Shown piece after piece: positions 8,295 through 17,096 of a DNA stretch of 64,000 nt. The first letter of the stretch is position 1, and each line of letters starts with the position of its first letter. The position numbers were made by a program, and so were the translations under genes. Origin of the DNA: Dongia mobilis (GTDB lineage: Bacteria; Pseudomonadota; Alphaproteobacteria; Dongiales; Dongiaceae); assembly GCF_004363235.1 (NCBI RefSeq), contig NZ_SNYW01000014.1, positions 131,501 to 195,500 of the forward strand. The letters are read 5' to 3'. The notes under the pieces were generated by a model. It saw only the letters and a program-made list of their open reading frames with translations, had not been told where the DNA came from and ran no database searches.

Positions 8295-9296
8295 TCACAT
8301 GCCCCAGCGCAGGGCGGCCGTATGCACCGGCTGGTCCCACAGCGCGAGATCAGCATCCTCGACCAGGCTGACGGTAAGGGAGCAGCCGGCCATTTCAAGC
8401 GAGGTGACATAGGAGCCGACCAGGCAGCGCGCCGCCAACAGCTTGCGACCGGCGAGAATGCGCCGCGCCGCATTGCACATCAGGTAGAGTTCCATGGCCG
8501 GCGTGCCGCCGAAGCCATTGACCAGAAGGAGCACCTGCTGGCCCGCCTTCGGCGCCAGATCGTCCAGGATGGCCCCCATCATCTCCGCGGCGATGGCATC
8601 GGCCTCGGCCAATTTCACCCGGCGACGCCCGGGCTCGCCATGAATGCCGACGCCCATCTCCATCTCGTCCTCGCCCAGGGTGAAGGTCGGCTTGCCTGCG
8701 GCCGGTACGGTGCAGGAGGTCAGCGCCACGCCCATCGAACGGGTGCGGGCGTTGACGTCCTTGCCATAGGACTCGAGTGCGGCAAGATCCCGGCCCTGCT
8801 CGGCCGCCGCCCCGACGAGGCGCTCGACGATCATGGTCCCGGCGACCCCGCGCCGCCCGATGGAGTAGGTCGACTTCTCCACCGCGACGTCGTCATCGGT
8901 GATGACGGTCGCCACTTTGGCGACACCCATATCGGCCGCCATCTCGGCTCCCATGGCGAAGTTCATCACATCGCCCTCGTAGTTCTTCACGATGAAGAGG
9001 ACGCCGCCGCCGGTATCGACCGCCTGCGCCGCCGCCACCATCTGGTCCGGGGTCGGCGAGGTGAAGACCTGGCCCGGACAAGCGGCATCCAGCATGCCAT
9101 GGCCGACAAAGCCTGCATGTAGCGGCTCGTGGCCCGAACCGCCGCCCGAGACCAGCGCCACCTTGCCCTTCTTCAGGCTGCGCCGCTGCACGAATTTGCG
9201 TTCGTCACCCAGGGTCACGATATCGGCATGCGCGGCGGCGAACCCGTCCAGGCTTTCGCTCAGCACATTCTCCACGGCATTGATCAGCTTCTTCAT
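8295..9296 (-). CDS. dhaK: dihydroxyacetone kinase, substrate-binding subunit DhaK
   Basis: About 333 residues. ATG 9296 (MKKLINAV) follows GGGAGG by five bases and is preferred over the in-frame GTG at 9302. DhaK binds dihydroxyacetone covalently on a histidine. With this start, His56 (GGGSGHEP), Asp109 (NYEGD) and His219 (GVGIHGEPG) fall almost exactly where the E. coli catalytic residues lie, so the subunit looks active. It is the last gene of the operon, separated from dhaL by dhaM, HPr, EI and an HTH gene. Because related DhaK-type kinases act on erythrulose and other ketoses, the true substrate may not be dihydroxyacetone. Confidence 0.9.
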   Translation of the reverse strand: MKKLINAVENVLSESLDGFAAAHADIVTLGDERKFVQRRSLKKGKVALVSGGGSGHEPLHAGFVGHGMLDAACPGQVFTSPTPDQMVAAAQAVDTGGGVLFIVKNYEGDVMNFAMGAEMAADMGVAKVATVITDDDVAVEKSTYSIGRRGVAGTMIVERLVGAAAEQGRDLAALESYGKDVNARTRSMGVALTSCTVPAAGKPTFTLGEDEMEMGVGIHGEPGRRRVKLAEADAIAAEMMGAILDDLAPKAGQQVLLLVNGFGGTPAMELYLMCNAARRILAGRKLLAARCLVGSYVTSLEMAGCSLTVSLVEDADLALWDQPVHTAALRWGM

Positions 9297-9332
9297 ATTC
9301 ACCTCCCAGGGGTTTCCGGGCGCTTTCCGGAA

Positions 9333-9758
9333 TCACTTCTCGTCTTCGATGATGCGCGCCATCTGCACGGCGACATCGGTCAGCATCTGGTCGAGGCGCC
9401 GATTGCGCTCTTCGCTGCCCAGATCCGGCACATGCAGGGTCGCCGTACGGATGCGCCGCCCCGTCTGGCTGCGCTGCAAGCGACCTGGATGGGCCCGGTC
9501 GTAGGCGGCCAGGAATGCCTGCCTCTCCAGCGGCGGAAAGTGCACGATCTCGAAGATGGTCTCGATATGCGGTGCCGGGATCGGCACCGCGTAGCTGGCA
9601 TTGGTGATCTGCGAGACGAAGCTGCGGTTCTTGCCGAGGGCGAGGGCGAGGCGCTGGCGTGTGCCCGACGGGCGGTTGTCAAGCAGGCGCTGCAGGATAC
9701 CCTTGTACTCGGCCATGGCCGAGGCTTCGGCGCCGGCGATTTCCGCTACGGTGTTCAT
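9333..9758 (-). CDS. HTH-type protein of the dha operon
   Basis: Protein of 141 residues. ATG 9758 overlaps the stop of the Enzyme I gene (ATGA), so I start there rather than at 9893. A central segment, 'GTRQRLALALGKNRSFVSQI', has the pattern of a helix-turn-helix like those in XRE/Cro proteins. It is followed by 'NASYAVPIPAPHIETIFEIV' and an amphipathic C-terminal helix. Sitting between EI and dhaK, it could be a local regulator reading the phosphorylation state or a DNA-binding partner of the kinase. Family membership is not certain and no ligand domain is visible. Confidence 0.6.
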   Translation of the reverse strand: MNTVAEIAGAEASAMAEYKGILQRLLDNRPSGTRQRLALALGKNRSFVSQITNASYAVPIPAPHIETIFEIVHFPPLERQAFLAAYDRAHPGRLQRSQTGRRIRTATLHVPDLGSEERNRRLDQMLTDVAVQMARIIEDEK

Positions 9759-11371
9759 GACGGGAGCGGACCCGACCAGCCGGCGATGACCGCCTTGGCC
9801 CGCGCCAACATGGCGGGCGCCATGGACAGATTGCGAACGCCGCGTTCGAGGAGCAGCGGGATCATGGCCGGATCGCCGCCCGCGTCGCCGCACAGGCTGA
9901 CCTCGCGGCCGGTGTGGCGCCCAAAGCGTGCCACACGCTCGATCAGCTCAAGCACTGCGGGATTGGCGCTATCATTGAGGGCCGCCACGGCGGTGATGTC
10001 GCGTGCCGCCGCCGTCACATACTGGGTAAGGTCGTTCGAGCCGATCGAGAAGAAGGCGGCAGGAAAGCGCTCCACCGCCAGTGCCGCCGCCGGCACCTCG
10101 ACCATGATACCTAAATCCGGTTCGCGGCAGTCGATACCGGCCTTGCCAAGGGCGGCGATCTCGTCGCGCAACAGCAACGCGGTATCAGACACTTCCTCGG
10201 GAATCGTTACCATCGGCAGCATCACCTTGAGCGGCCCCAATGCGGCAGCCCGCGCCAAGGCACGCAACTGGATGCGGAAGACCTCGGTCCTGGCGAGCGA
10301 CAGGCGGATGCCCCGCACACCGAGGAATGGATTCGATTCTGACTCACCGGTCAATCCCCTGATCGGCTTGTCACCACCGGCATCGAGCGTCCGGATGGTG
10401 ACCGGTCGCCCGGCAGCCCAATCCAGGATGCGGCGATAGACGGCAAATTGGCTGTCCTCGTCCGGCAGCCCGGCCCGGTCGTGGAACAGGAATTCCGTTC
10501 GCACCAGCCCGATGCCGTCGCATATCCCGGGATCGAGGTGGTCGAGTTCTGCCGGGTCCGCGACATTGACCTGCGTCAGCACCCGCTCGCCCGAGCCGGT
10601 AGATGCAGGCCGGTGAAGAAAGGACTCCCAATGGGCTGCGGCGGCCAGTTCACCGGCGCGGCGGCGTTCGAACTCGGCGATCTCGGCTGCTTCCGGGGCC
10701 AGGTTGACGCGCCCCTGCGCACCATCCAGCAGGACAGTGGCGGCGCCCGCCTTTTCCGGCAATCGGGCCGGCAAGGTCAGTCCAACCACCATGGGCACGC
10801 GGCGCGCCCGGGCCAGCATGGCAACATGGCTGGTCGGGCTCCCGCCCTTCAGCGCGACGCCGCCGCCCGCGCTCCAGTCCCAGGCGAGAAAGCGCGACGG
10901 CGCCAGATCGGTTGCCAGTACGATGGCGCCAGGCGGCGGCACCACATCCGCCGTTCCGAGAAGGTGATCGAGCACCCGGTCGCGCATGTCGGCAAGGTCG
11001 CCGGCCCTGGCGCGGAAATATTCATCCGACGAGGAAGCATAACCCGCTATCTGGGCATCCATGGCCTCGCGCCAGGCAGCCTCGGCCGCCATGCCATGGG
11101 CAATCTGTTCCATGGCGGGCTCGGCCAGGGCGTCGTCGGATAGCATCGCCACCTGGAATTCGAGGATCTCGGCCGCGTCGGTGCTGGTCGCCTGCTGCAG
11201 GATCGTGATGTCATCGATCGCGCGCCCCAATGCCGCGCGCAGGGCCTCGGACTCCTGCTCCGCGCTGCCCTGCATTCGCCTGCCGGCGCTCGCCTCCGGC
11301 ATTTCGAACAACGGCCCGGCAGCAAGTCCGGGCGCCGCGGCGCGACCGCTATGCCAGGTATCAGCCGGCAT
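9755..11371 (-). CDS. PTS Enzyme I (PEP-protein phosphotransferase) dedicated to the Dha system
   Basis: Full-length Enzyme I of 538 residues (E. coli EI is about 575). The phospho-acceptor His182 lies in GGSPTSHVAML. The PEP-binding C-terminal barrel is present ('EVPAAALAVERFPAAFFSIGSNDLTQYVTAA') with the catalytic Cys494 in LCGDAGG. It can therefore take phosphate from PEP itself, unlike the truncated EI piece fused in E. coli DhaM. The start overlaps the HPr stop and its stop overlaps the HTH gene start, so translation is coupled. Predicted role: transfer of phosphate from PEP to the HPr encoded just upstream. Confidence 0.9.
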   Translation of the reverse strand: MPADTWHSGRAAAPGLAAGPLFEMPEASAGRRMQGSAEQESEALRAALGRAIDDITILQQATSTDAAEILEFQVAMLSDDALAEPAMEQIAHGMAAEAAWREAMDAQIAGYASSSDEYFRARAGDLADMRDRVLDHLLGTADVVPPPGAIVLATDLAPSRFLAWDWSAGGGVALKGGSPTSHVAMLARARRVPMVVGLTLPARLPEKAGAATVLLDGAQGRVNLAPEAAEIAEFERRRAGELAAAAHWESFLHRPASTGSGERVLTQVNVADPAELDHLDPGICDGIGLVRTEFLFHDRAGLPDEDSQFAVYRRILDWAAGRPVTIRTLDAGGDKPIRGLTGESESNPFLGVRGIRLSLARTEVFRIQLRALARAAALGPLKVMLPMVTIPEEVSDTALLLRDEIAALGKAGIDCREPDLGIMVEVPAAALAVERFPAAFFSIGSNDLTQYVTAAARDITAVAALNDSANPAVLELIERVARFGRHTGREVSLCGDAGGDPAMIPLLLERGVRNLSMAPAMLARAKAVIAGWSGPLPS

Positions 11372-11687
11372 GCCCCTGCTCCGGAAGGGCGACGGGTTCG
11401 TGCGGTGCCTCGTCGAAATCGCGCCGCACCAGATCCAGCAACGCAGCTATGGCAGCAGCGGCATCGCCACCCTCGGCCGTGAAATGCAGGACGGCGCCCC
11501 GGGGGGCTTTAAGAGCCATGACTTTCACCACACTTTTGGCGTCGATCCATGGACCTTCCACCGCGAATGCCAGTTCGATTCTGGCGCCAAATGCCTTGGC
11601 AAGTTTGGTCAGTTTCACCGCCGGCCGGGCATGAAGGCCCGTCGGATTGGTGATCTCGGCCATTCCGGTCACGCGGGCGTCACTCAT
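11361..11687 (-). CDS. HPr-family phosphocarrier protein
   Basis: Cytoplasmic phosphocarrier of 108 residues. The active-site motif GLHARPAV places the phospho-histidine at His19. An 'AKSVVKVM' segment corresponds to the regulatory Ser46 region of HPr. A C-terminal tail of about 20 residues exceeds the usual 85-90-residue HPr. It lies between dhaM and EI, with an 11-base overlap into EI. Predicted role: relay from EI to DhaM. Confidence 0.9.
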   Translation of the reverse strand: MSDARVTGMAEITNPTGLHARPAVKLTKLAKAFGARIELAFAVEGPWIDAKSVVKVMALKAPRGAVLHFTAEGGDAAAAIAALLDLVRRDFDEAPHEPVALPEQGHAG

Positions 11688-11742
11688 GCCGGCTTCCCCT
11701 TGTCCCGATGGGCGCGATAGGCGCCAAGATGCAAGACTGGAT

Positions 11743-12132
11743 TCATTGCGGCGACAATTCCTCCGCCGTGCGCTTGACGACCTCGAGGGGCGAACCGCCG
11801 GCCGCCTCGGTTGCAGCTATCACTGCACCCTCGACGATTGGCGCATTGCAGACGACCGCCCTGCCCTGGCGCTCCGGGGGCAGCATCTCGATCGCCATTT
11901 CCGAGTTCGTCTCGGCGCCGCCCAGATCGACCAGGATGGCAACACCACCCGCCGACCAGGCACTGTCGATTGCCTGCATGATCTTCTCGACCGATGTCCC
12001 AAGGCCGCCGGTCGGATCGCCGCCGCACCAGGCTACCTTGACCTCATCTCCCACCATCTGCCGCACCATGTCCGCGGCGCCCTCGGCAACCTTGGGGGAA
12101 TGCGAAACGATGACGATACCGACCGAACTCAT
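11743..12132 (-). CDS. dhaM: PTS-dependent dihydroxyacetone kinase phosphotransferase subunit DhaM (EIIA-mannose type)
   Basis: 129 residues with the EIIA(Man) fold only. The phospho-histidine is probably His11 (IVIVSHSPKVAEG). Family features include 'DLGGAETNSEMAIEML' and a C-terminal 'PIVEGAVIAATEA'. In E. coli this domain is fused to HPr and a partial EI. Here the three functions are separate genes in the same order. DhaM passes phosphate to the ADP bound by DhaL. ATG 12132 overlaps the dhaL stop. Confidence 0.9.
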   Translation of the reverse strand: MSSVGIVIVSHSPKVAEGAADMVRQMVGDEVKVAWCGGDPTGGLGTSVEKIMQAIDSAWSAGGVAILVDLGGAETNSEMAIEMLPPERQGRAVVCNAPIVEGAVIAATEAAGGSPLEVVKRTAEELSPQ

Positions 12133-12740
12133 GATTCACCCTTCACTGCACCAACCACCGCTGCAACCATCAATGCCGAAGAACGCGCGCCCGGATCGAC
12201 ATGGCCGATTGACCGATCGCCCAGGAAGGAGGCACGGCCGCGAATGGCCTTCATCGGCCCGGTTGCCTCTGCCGCTGCGGCGGCCACCGTCACCAGATCG
12301 GTGAGCGCCAGCGCGTCCTTGCGCAGCTGCGCCGCCACCGGCACGAGCACGTCCAGCATGGTCTTTTGCCCGGCCTCGGACTTGCCGCGCGCCTGCACCG
12401 CCTGGATGGCAGCCTCCAGCGCACCGGCAACATCGCCGGCACACGGGTTCCCCGGCAGCTCCTTGCCCAGCGTCATGAAGAGGGTGCCGAACAACGGACC
12501 CGACGCACCGCCAACCTTCATCACCAGCGTCATGCCGACTCCCTTGAGGAATTCCGGCCATGGTTTCTCGACCAGTCCAGCGCTATCGGCCATGACCGCA
12601 TCGAAACCGCGCTTCATGTTGATCCCATGATCGCCGTCGCCGATCGCCTGATCGAGTTGGGTCAATTCCTCGGCATGGCGCGAAATGGTCTGCGCAACCG
12701 CCGTCAGCATTGCCAGCCGTAGTTCCTTTTCGCTACTCAT
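12129..12740 (-). CDS. dhaL: dihydroxyacetone kinase nucleotide-binding subunit DhaL
   Basis: About 203 residues. The all-alpha nucleotide domain carries the Mg-binding aspartates in 'LDQAIGDGDHGINMKRGF' and the later 'GGASGPLFGTLFM' loop. ATG 12740 (MSSEKEL) is chosen for the GGAG nine bases upstream. ATGs at 12755 and 12767 are in frame alternatives. DhaL carries ADP/ATP that is rephosphorylated by DhaM and transfers phosphate to the ketose on DhaK. It is the first kinase gene after the two ABC ATPase genes. Confidence 0.9.
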   Translation of the reverse strand: MSSEKELRLAMLTAVAQTISRHAEELTQLDQAIGDGDHGINMKRGFDAVMADSAGLVEKPWPEFLKGVGMTLVMKVGGASGPLFGTLFMTLGKELPGNPCAGDVAGALEAAIQAVQARGKSEAGQKTMLDVLVPVAAQLRKDALALTDLVTVAAAAAEATGPMKAIRGRASFLGDRSIGHVDPGARSSALMVAAVVGAVKGES

Positions 12741-12773
12741 GGCCCGCAACTCCATTACCCTTCCCATACGCCG

Positions 12774-13790
12774 TCATGCCGCAATGCGCTCGCCATCGGC
12801 GGCGAAGAACAGCGGCCGTCGCAGGCTAACCTGCAATTCGTCACCCACCGACAGGTTGGTATCCGCCCCGACCAGCGTCACCAGCCGGTGGTCTCCCATC
12901 ACCAAATGCAGGTGGTTCTGGTCGCCCAGGTGCTCGATCCATTCGACCCGCGCCCTTGGGCCGCCGCCCTGCCCGCGATCCACCACGATATGTTCAGTCC
13001 GCGCGCCGATCAGCGTCGTCCCCGGAGGCATCGCCGCACCCGCGAAGGCACCGGCCGGGAGCAGGTTGATCGCCGGCATGCCGAGCCGCGTCGCCACATA
13101 GGTGTTCCTGGGCGATTCGTAGATCTCGCGCGGGGTGCCGATCTGGACCAGCCGGCCGTGGTCCAGGACACCGATCCGCGTCGCCATGGTCATCGCCTCG
13201 ATCTGGTCATGGGTGACGTACAGCATGGTGGCACCAAGGTCGCGCTGGATATGCTGCAGTTCCAGGCGCAACTCGGAGCGCAGCTTGGCGTCGAGCGAGG
13301 ACAGCGGTTCATCCATCAGATAGACCGAGGGTTGCCGCACCAGCGCCCGTCCGATGGCGACGCGCTGCATTTCGCCGCCCGACAGGCGCGTCGCCCTGTT
13401 CTCCAGCTTGTGATCGATCCGCAACATCCGGGCGACTCGCTCGACCGCCTTGTGGATGTCCTCGCGGCTCTGCCGCCGCACCGGCGCCCGCAGCGGGAAG
13501 GCAAGGTTGTCGTAGACGCTGAGATGCGGATAGAGCGAATACTGCTGGAAGACAAAGGCGACATCGCGCTCTGCCGGCGACCGGGGCGCCGCATCGTGCC
13601 CGCCGATCAGGACCCGCCCCTCGGTCGGCTTTTCCAGACCCGCGATCAGGCGCAACGTCGTCGTCTTGCCGGCACCGGTCGGGCCCAGCAAAACCACGAA
13701 CTCTCCGTCCTGGACGACCAGATCAATGTCCTGCACCGCGGCCACGTCGCCGAAGCGCTTGGTGACGGATTCCAGGTGGATTTCAGCCAT
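12774..13790 (-). CDS. CUT1-type sugar/polyol ABC transporter ATPase (second copy)
   Basis: MalK/UgpC-like ATPase of 338 residues. Walker A GPTGAGKT is at 36-43, signature LSGGE at 136-140, then 'YLMDEPLSSLD' and a C-terminal OB-type regulatory region. ATG 13790 overlaps the preceding ATPase gene by 8 bases; the longer frame to 13898 is not needed. Two different ATPases in tandem suggest a heterodimeric motor, as in the glycerol importer GlpST. Confidence 0.87.
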   Translation of the reverse strand: MAEIHLESVTKRFGDVAAVQDIDLVVQDGEFVVLLGPTGAGKTTTLRLIAGLEKPTEGRVLIGGHDAAPRSPAERDVAFVFQQYSLYPHLSVYDNLAFPLRAPVRRQSREDIHKAVERVARMLRIDHKLENRATRLSGGEMQRVAIGRALVRQPSVYLMDEPLSSLDAKLRSELRLELQHIQRDLGATMLYVTHDQIEAMTMATRIGVLDHGRLVQIGTPREIYESPRNTYVATRLGMPAINLLPAGAFAGAAMPPGTTLIGARTEHIVVDRGQGGGPRARVEWIEHLGDQNHLHLVMGDHRLVTLVGADTNLSVGDELQVSLRRPLFFAADGERIAA

Positions 13791-14880
13791 GGGTGCTACC
13801 CTCGTAAAGCGCTGAGCGGATACAGCCACCATCACTGGCACGGAACAACGACAGACGTGCAGCGTCGAAGCTGAGGCCGACATGGCTGCCATCCGCAACC
13901 CGGATGTCCGAACCGGTGCGCGCCTTCACCTGGCCAAAGGCCGTATCGACGGTCACGATCTGGGTCGTGCCGAGGTATTCCGTGCCATAGACCTCGCCCC
14001 GCAGCGACGAGCCGTCGTCGAAGCGGATGTGCTCGGGACGAACGCCCAGCGCCAGCTCGGCCGCCGGCACCGCCTCGCGGATGGCCGGTATGCCAATCCG
14101 CGCCTCGCCGAGGCTGACCACATCGTCGCCGGGCGCCAGTGCCGACTGGAAGCGCAGGAAGTTCATGGATGGTGACCCGATGAAATCGGCCACGAACATG
14201 CTGACCGGGCGCTGATAGATCTCCTGCGGCGTGGCATATTGCTCGATCACGCCCTTGTTCATGACCGCGATCTTGTCGGCCATCGACATGGCCTCCAGCT
14301 GGTCATGGGTGACATAGACCGTGGTTGCCTTCAGCCGGTCATGGAGGCCGCGCAGCTCCCCGCACATGACATGCCGGAACTCGGAATCGAGGGCGCCCAA
14401 AGGCTCGTCCATCAGGAAGCATTTGGGTTCGCGCACAATGGCCCGGCCGAGTGCCACGCGCTGGCGGTCGCCGCCCGACAGGCCGGAGACGGGCTTGTCA
14501 AGAATGTGTTCGATCCGCAGGATGCGCCCGGCCTCGGCCACCCGCCGGGCCACCTCGGAGCGCGACATGCCCTGGCACTTCAGCGGAAAGGCGATGTTCT
14601 GCCGCACGTTCATATGCGGGTAGAGCGCGAACAGCTGGAACACGAAGGCGATGTCCCGCTCGCCCGCCCGATGGAAGGTCACATCGTCGCCGCCCAGCAG
14701 GATGCGCCCCGACGTGGGCAGTTCCAGACCCGCGATCATGCGGAGCGTTGTCGTCTTGCCGCAGCCGGACGGACCCAGCAGCACGACGAATTCGCCATCC
14801 GCAACGGTGAAGCTGGACCTCTTCACCGCCACGAACTCGCCGAAGCGCTTCTGCAGGTCCTCTACCCTAATCTCCGCCAT
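13783..14880 (-). CDS. CUT1-type sugar/polyol ABC transporter ATPase (first copy)
   Basis: ATPase of 365 residues. Walker A GPSGCGKT is at 36-43, signature LSGGD at 134-138, then 'CFLMDEPLGALD' and a C-terminal regulatory domain. It is clearly diverged from the following ATPase, notably in the signature and Q-loop segments ('FQLFALYPHM' versus 'FQQYSLYPHL'), so this is not a recent duplication. It lies 3 bases after the small membrane protein gene. Confidence 0.87.
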   Translation of the reverse strand: MAEIRVEDLQKRFGEFVAVKRSSFTVADGEFVVLLGPSGCGKTTTLRMIAGLELPTSGRILLGGDDVTFHRAGERDIAFVFQLFALYPHMNVRQNIAFPLKCQGMSRSEVARRVAEAGRILRIEHILDKPVSGLSGGDRQRVALGRAIVREPKCFLMDEPLGALDSEFRHVMCGELRGLHDRLKATTVYVTHDQLEAMSMADKIAVMNKGVIEQYATPQEIYQRPVSMFVADFIGSPSMNFLRFQSALAPGDDVVSLGEARIGIPAIREAVPAAELALGVRPEHIRFDDGSSLRGEVYGTEYLGTTQIVTVDTAFGQVKARTGSDIRVADGSHVGLSFDAARLSLFRASDGGCIRSALYEGSTHG

Positions 14881-14883
14881 GCC

Positions 14884-15102
14884 CTACTCCGGAAACTTGC
14901 TCACGATGATGAACATGACGACACCGACCAGAACCGTCACGAAGGAATAGCCGTAAAGGACGATCGAGAACGGTTGCACCAGCATGACGACGCCAAGCAG
15001 GATGAGCGCGACCGCAAGGTTCTCCTGGATGCCACGGCGTGCCCAGCGAGGCCAGGTCTTCCTGGGTGCCGACTGGTTCTTGACGACGGGTTCCAATTTC
15101 AT
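14884..15102 (-). CDS. small membrane protein of the ABC operon
   Basis: 72 residues. ATG 15102 overlaps the upstream permease stop (ATGA). A basic N-terminus ('PRKTWPRWARRGIQE') precedes two hydrophobic segments ('LAVALILLGVVMLVQPF' and 'FVTVLVGVVMFIIV'), so it is probably a two-helix hairpin in the inner membrane. GlpSTPQ-type operons also carry a small membrane protein (GlpU/DUF2160), but I do not recognise that family's motifs here. It may be an accessory subunit of the importer. Confidence 0.72.
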   Translation of the reverse strand: MKLEPVVKNQSAPRKTWPRWARRGIQENLAVALILLGVVMLVQPFSIVLYGYSFVTVLVGVVMFIIVSKFPE

Positions 15103-16055
15103 TTCCTCACCGCGCCAAAGGTGATGCCGCGCAGCAGATGCTTGCGAAGCAGCACCGTGAACACGACGATCGGGATCAGGAACAGAGTCGTCCCCGCGCC
15201 GACCGCTGGCCAATCCATCCCGCCTTCGCCGATGATGGTCGGAATGAAGGGTGGCGCGGTCTGCGCCCTGCCCGAGGTCAGCAGCACGGCAAAGGCATAC
15301 TCGTTCCAGGCGAAGATCAGGCAGAAGATCGCAGTCGCGGCGATGCCGGTCGCTGCCTGCGGCAGCACCACCTTGAAGAAGGCGTGCAGCCGCGTATAGC
15401 CGTCGATCATCGCCGCTTCCTCGTATTCACGCGGAATTTCGTCGATGAAACCCTTGAGCAGCCAGACCGCGAGCGACACATTGACCGCAGTATAGAGGAG
15501 GATCATGCCGAGGGCGGAATCCGATAGCCCGAGTTCGCGATACATCAGATAGATGGGAATCGCCACGGCGATCGGCGGCATCATGCGGGTCGACAGGATG
15601 AAGAACAGCAGGTCGTCCGCCAGCGGAATCTTGAAGCGCGAGAAGGCATAGGCCGAGAGCACTCCCAGCGCTACCGCAAGGAAGGTCGAGCCGAACGCGA
15701 TGATCAGCGAATTGATGAAGCGGGGCACATAGTTCGACGGTCCGGCGATCACCATTTCGCGCTTGCGGGTGACTTCGTCGCAGGCGCCCTGGGGCGGCCC
15801 CTGGGCCTCGATATAGTCCTGCGTCTGCCGGGTCCGCGTCGTGAAGAGGTTGCAGTAACCCTCGAGCGACGGATCGAACACGACCTTGGGTGGGTAGGAG
15901 ATCGAATCCGGCGGCGTCTTCCAGCCGGTGGCGAAGATCCAGGCCAGCGGGATCATCGAGATCACCGCATAGAGGATCACCAGGAAACCGGCGAGGCGCT
16001 TTGAATTGGCCGACGGTTCGACGACCGAATGCGCCGTTGTCGATGCGCTGCTCAT
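15099..16055 (-). CDS. CUT1-type ABC transporter permease (second, MalG-like)
   Basis: 318 residues, with ATG 16055 overlapping the upstream permease stop by 4 bases. There are about six membrane segments. The EAA motif 'YEEAAMIDGYTRLHAFFKVV' is well conserved for MalG-type permeases. Between the first two membrane segments is an unusually long periplasmic loop of about 60 residues containing 'GPPQGACDEVTRKREM' and two cysteines, larger than usual for MalG proteins. Confidence 0.86.
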   Translation of the reverse strand: MSSASTTAHSVVEPSANSKRLAGFLVILYAVISMIPLAWIFATGWKTPPDSISYPPKVVFDPSLEGYCNLFTTRTRQTQDYIEAQGPPQGACDEVTRKREMVIAGPSNYVPRFINSLIIAFGSTFLAVALGVLSAYAFSRFKIPLADDLLFFILSTRMMPPIAVAIPIYLMYRELGLSDSALGMILLYTAVNVSLAVWLLKGFIDEIPREYEEAAMIDGYTRLHAFFKVVLPQAATGIAATAIFCLIFAWNEYAFAVLLTSGRAQTAPPFIPTIIGEGGMDWPAVGAGTTLFLIPIVVFTVLLRKHLLRGITFGAVRK

Positions 16056-17005
16056 CGCTGCTTCACCTTGTTGAGGGCCTTCACATAGACATTGGCGAGG
16101 CCGAAGACGACCACGAACAGGATGATGGCGAAAGCCGAGGAATAGCCCGTCCGGTAGGCCTCGAAGGCCTGTCGCTTGAGGGCGATCGACGCCAGTTCGG
16201 TGGTCGAGCCCGGGCCACCGCCGGTCAGCAGCATCACCATGTCGAACATCTTGAAGTTTTCGATGCCGCGGAAGAGGACCGCGAGCATGATGAAGGGCAG
16301 CGCCATGGGCAACGTGATCGACCAGAACTGCCGCCAGCGCGAGGCGCGATCGACTTCGGCCGCCTCGTGAATGTAGTCCGGGATCGAGCGCAGGCCGGCA
16401 AGGCAGATCAGCATGACATAGGGCGTCCACATCCAGGTGTCGACGATGATGATCGCCCAGGGCGCCAGGGTGACCGAACCCAGCATCTCGAACGATGACG
16501 GCGGAATGCCGGTGAAGAACGAGACGATGTAGTTGAACAGTCCGATCTGCGGCTGATAGAGGAACTTCCAGAAATTGCCGACCACAGCCGGCGACAGCAT
16601 CATCGGAATGAGGATGACGGTCGTCCAGAACGCATGGCCGCGGAACTTGCGGTCGATCAGATAGGCGAGGCCGAAGCCGATCACCGTCTGCAGCAGGATG
16701 GTCCAGAAGACGAAATGCGCCGTCGCCTGCATGGAGGCCCATATCTCCGGCGACCCCAGGATATCCTGATACCATTTGAGGCCGACGTTCACGACCGGTC
16801 GGTTGGGCCGGTTGGACGCATAGTTGGTGAAGGACAGGTAGACCGTCCAGATCAGCGGGAAGATGTTGATCGCCAGCAACAGCACGATCGTCGGCGCGAT
16901 GAACAGCCAGGCGATCGCCCGGTCGGACAAGCCCCGGACCTTTCTGGCGATGGCCGGCGGCGTCGCGGCGGCGGCGCGATCGGCGATTGAATTGAAGTCG
17001 GACAT
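16052..17005 (-). CDS. CUT1-type ABC transporter permease (first, MalF-like)
   Basis: 317 residues with an N-terminal cytoplasmic tail, then about six membrane segments ('AWLFIAPTIVLLLAINIFPL' is the first). The EAA motif is 'HEAAEVDRASRWRQFWSITL', and the typical 'LTGGGPGSTTELAS' loop is near the C-terminus. It lies about 90 bases after the binding-protein gene and pairs with the overlapping permease downstream. Confidence 0.88.
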   Translation of the reverse strand: MSDFNSIADRAAAATPPAIARKVRGLSDRAIAWLFIAPTIVLLLAINIFPLIWTVYLSFTNYASNRPNRPVVNVGLKWYQDILGSPEIWASMQATAHFVFWTILLQTVIGFGLAYLIDRKFRGHAFWTTVILIPMMLSPAVVGNFWKFLYQPQIGLFNYIVSFFTGIPPSSFEMLGSVTLAPWAIIIVDTWMWTPYVMLICLAGLRSIPDYIHEAAEVDRASRWRQFWSITLPMALPFIMLAVLFRGIENFKMFDMVMLLTGGGPGSTTELASIALKRQAFEAYRTGYSSAFAIILFVVVFGLANVYVKALNKVKQR

Positions 17006-17096
17006 GGCTCTCTCTCGAAAGAGCGGCGTCTCCGGCGGTCAGGTCGGAGACGCCGATTTCGCAAGTTGCAGGCCTAGAGGCAGTGAAGCGAAGTCG

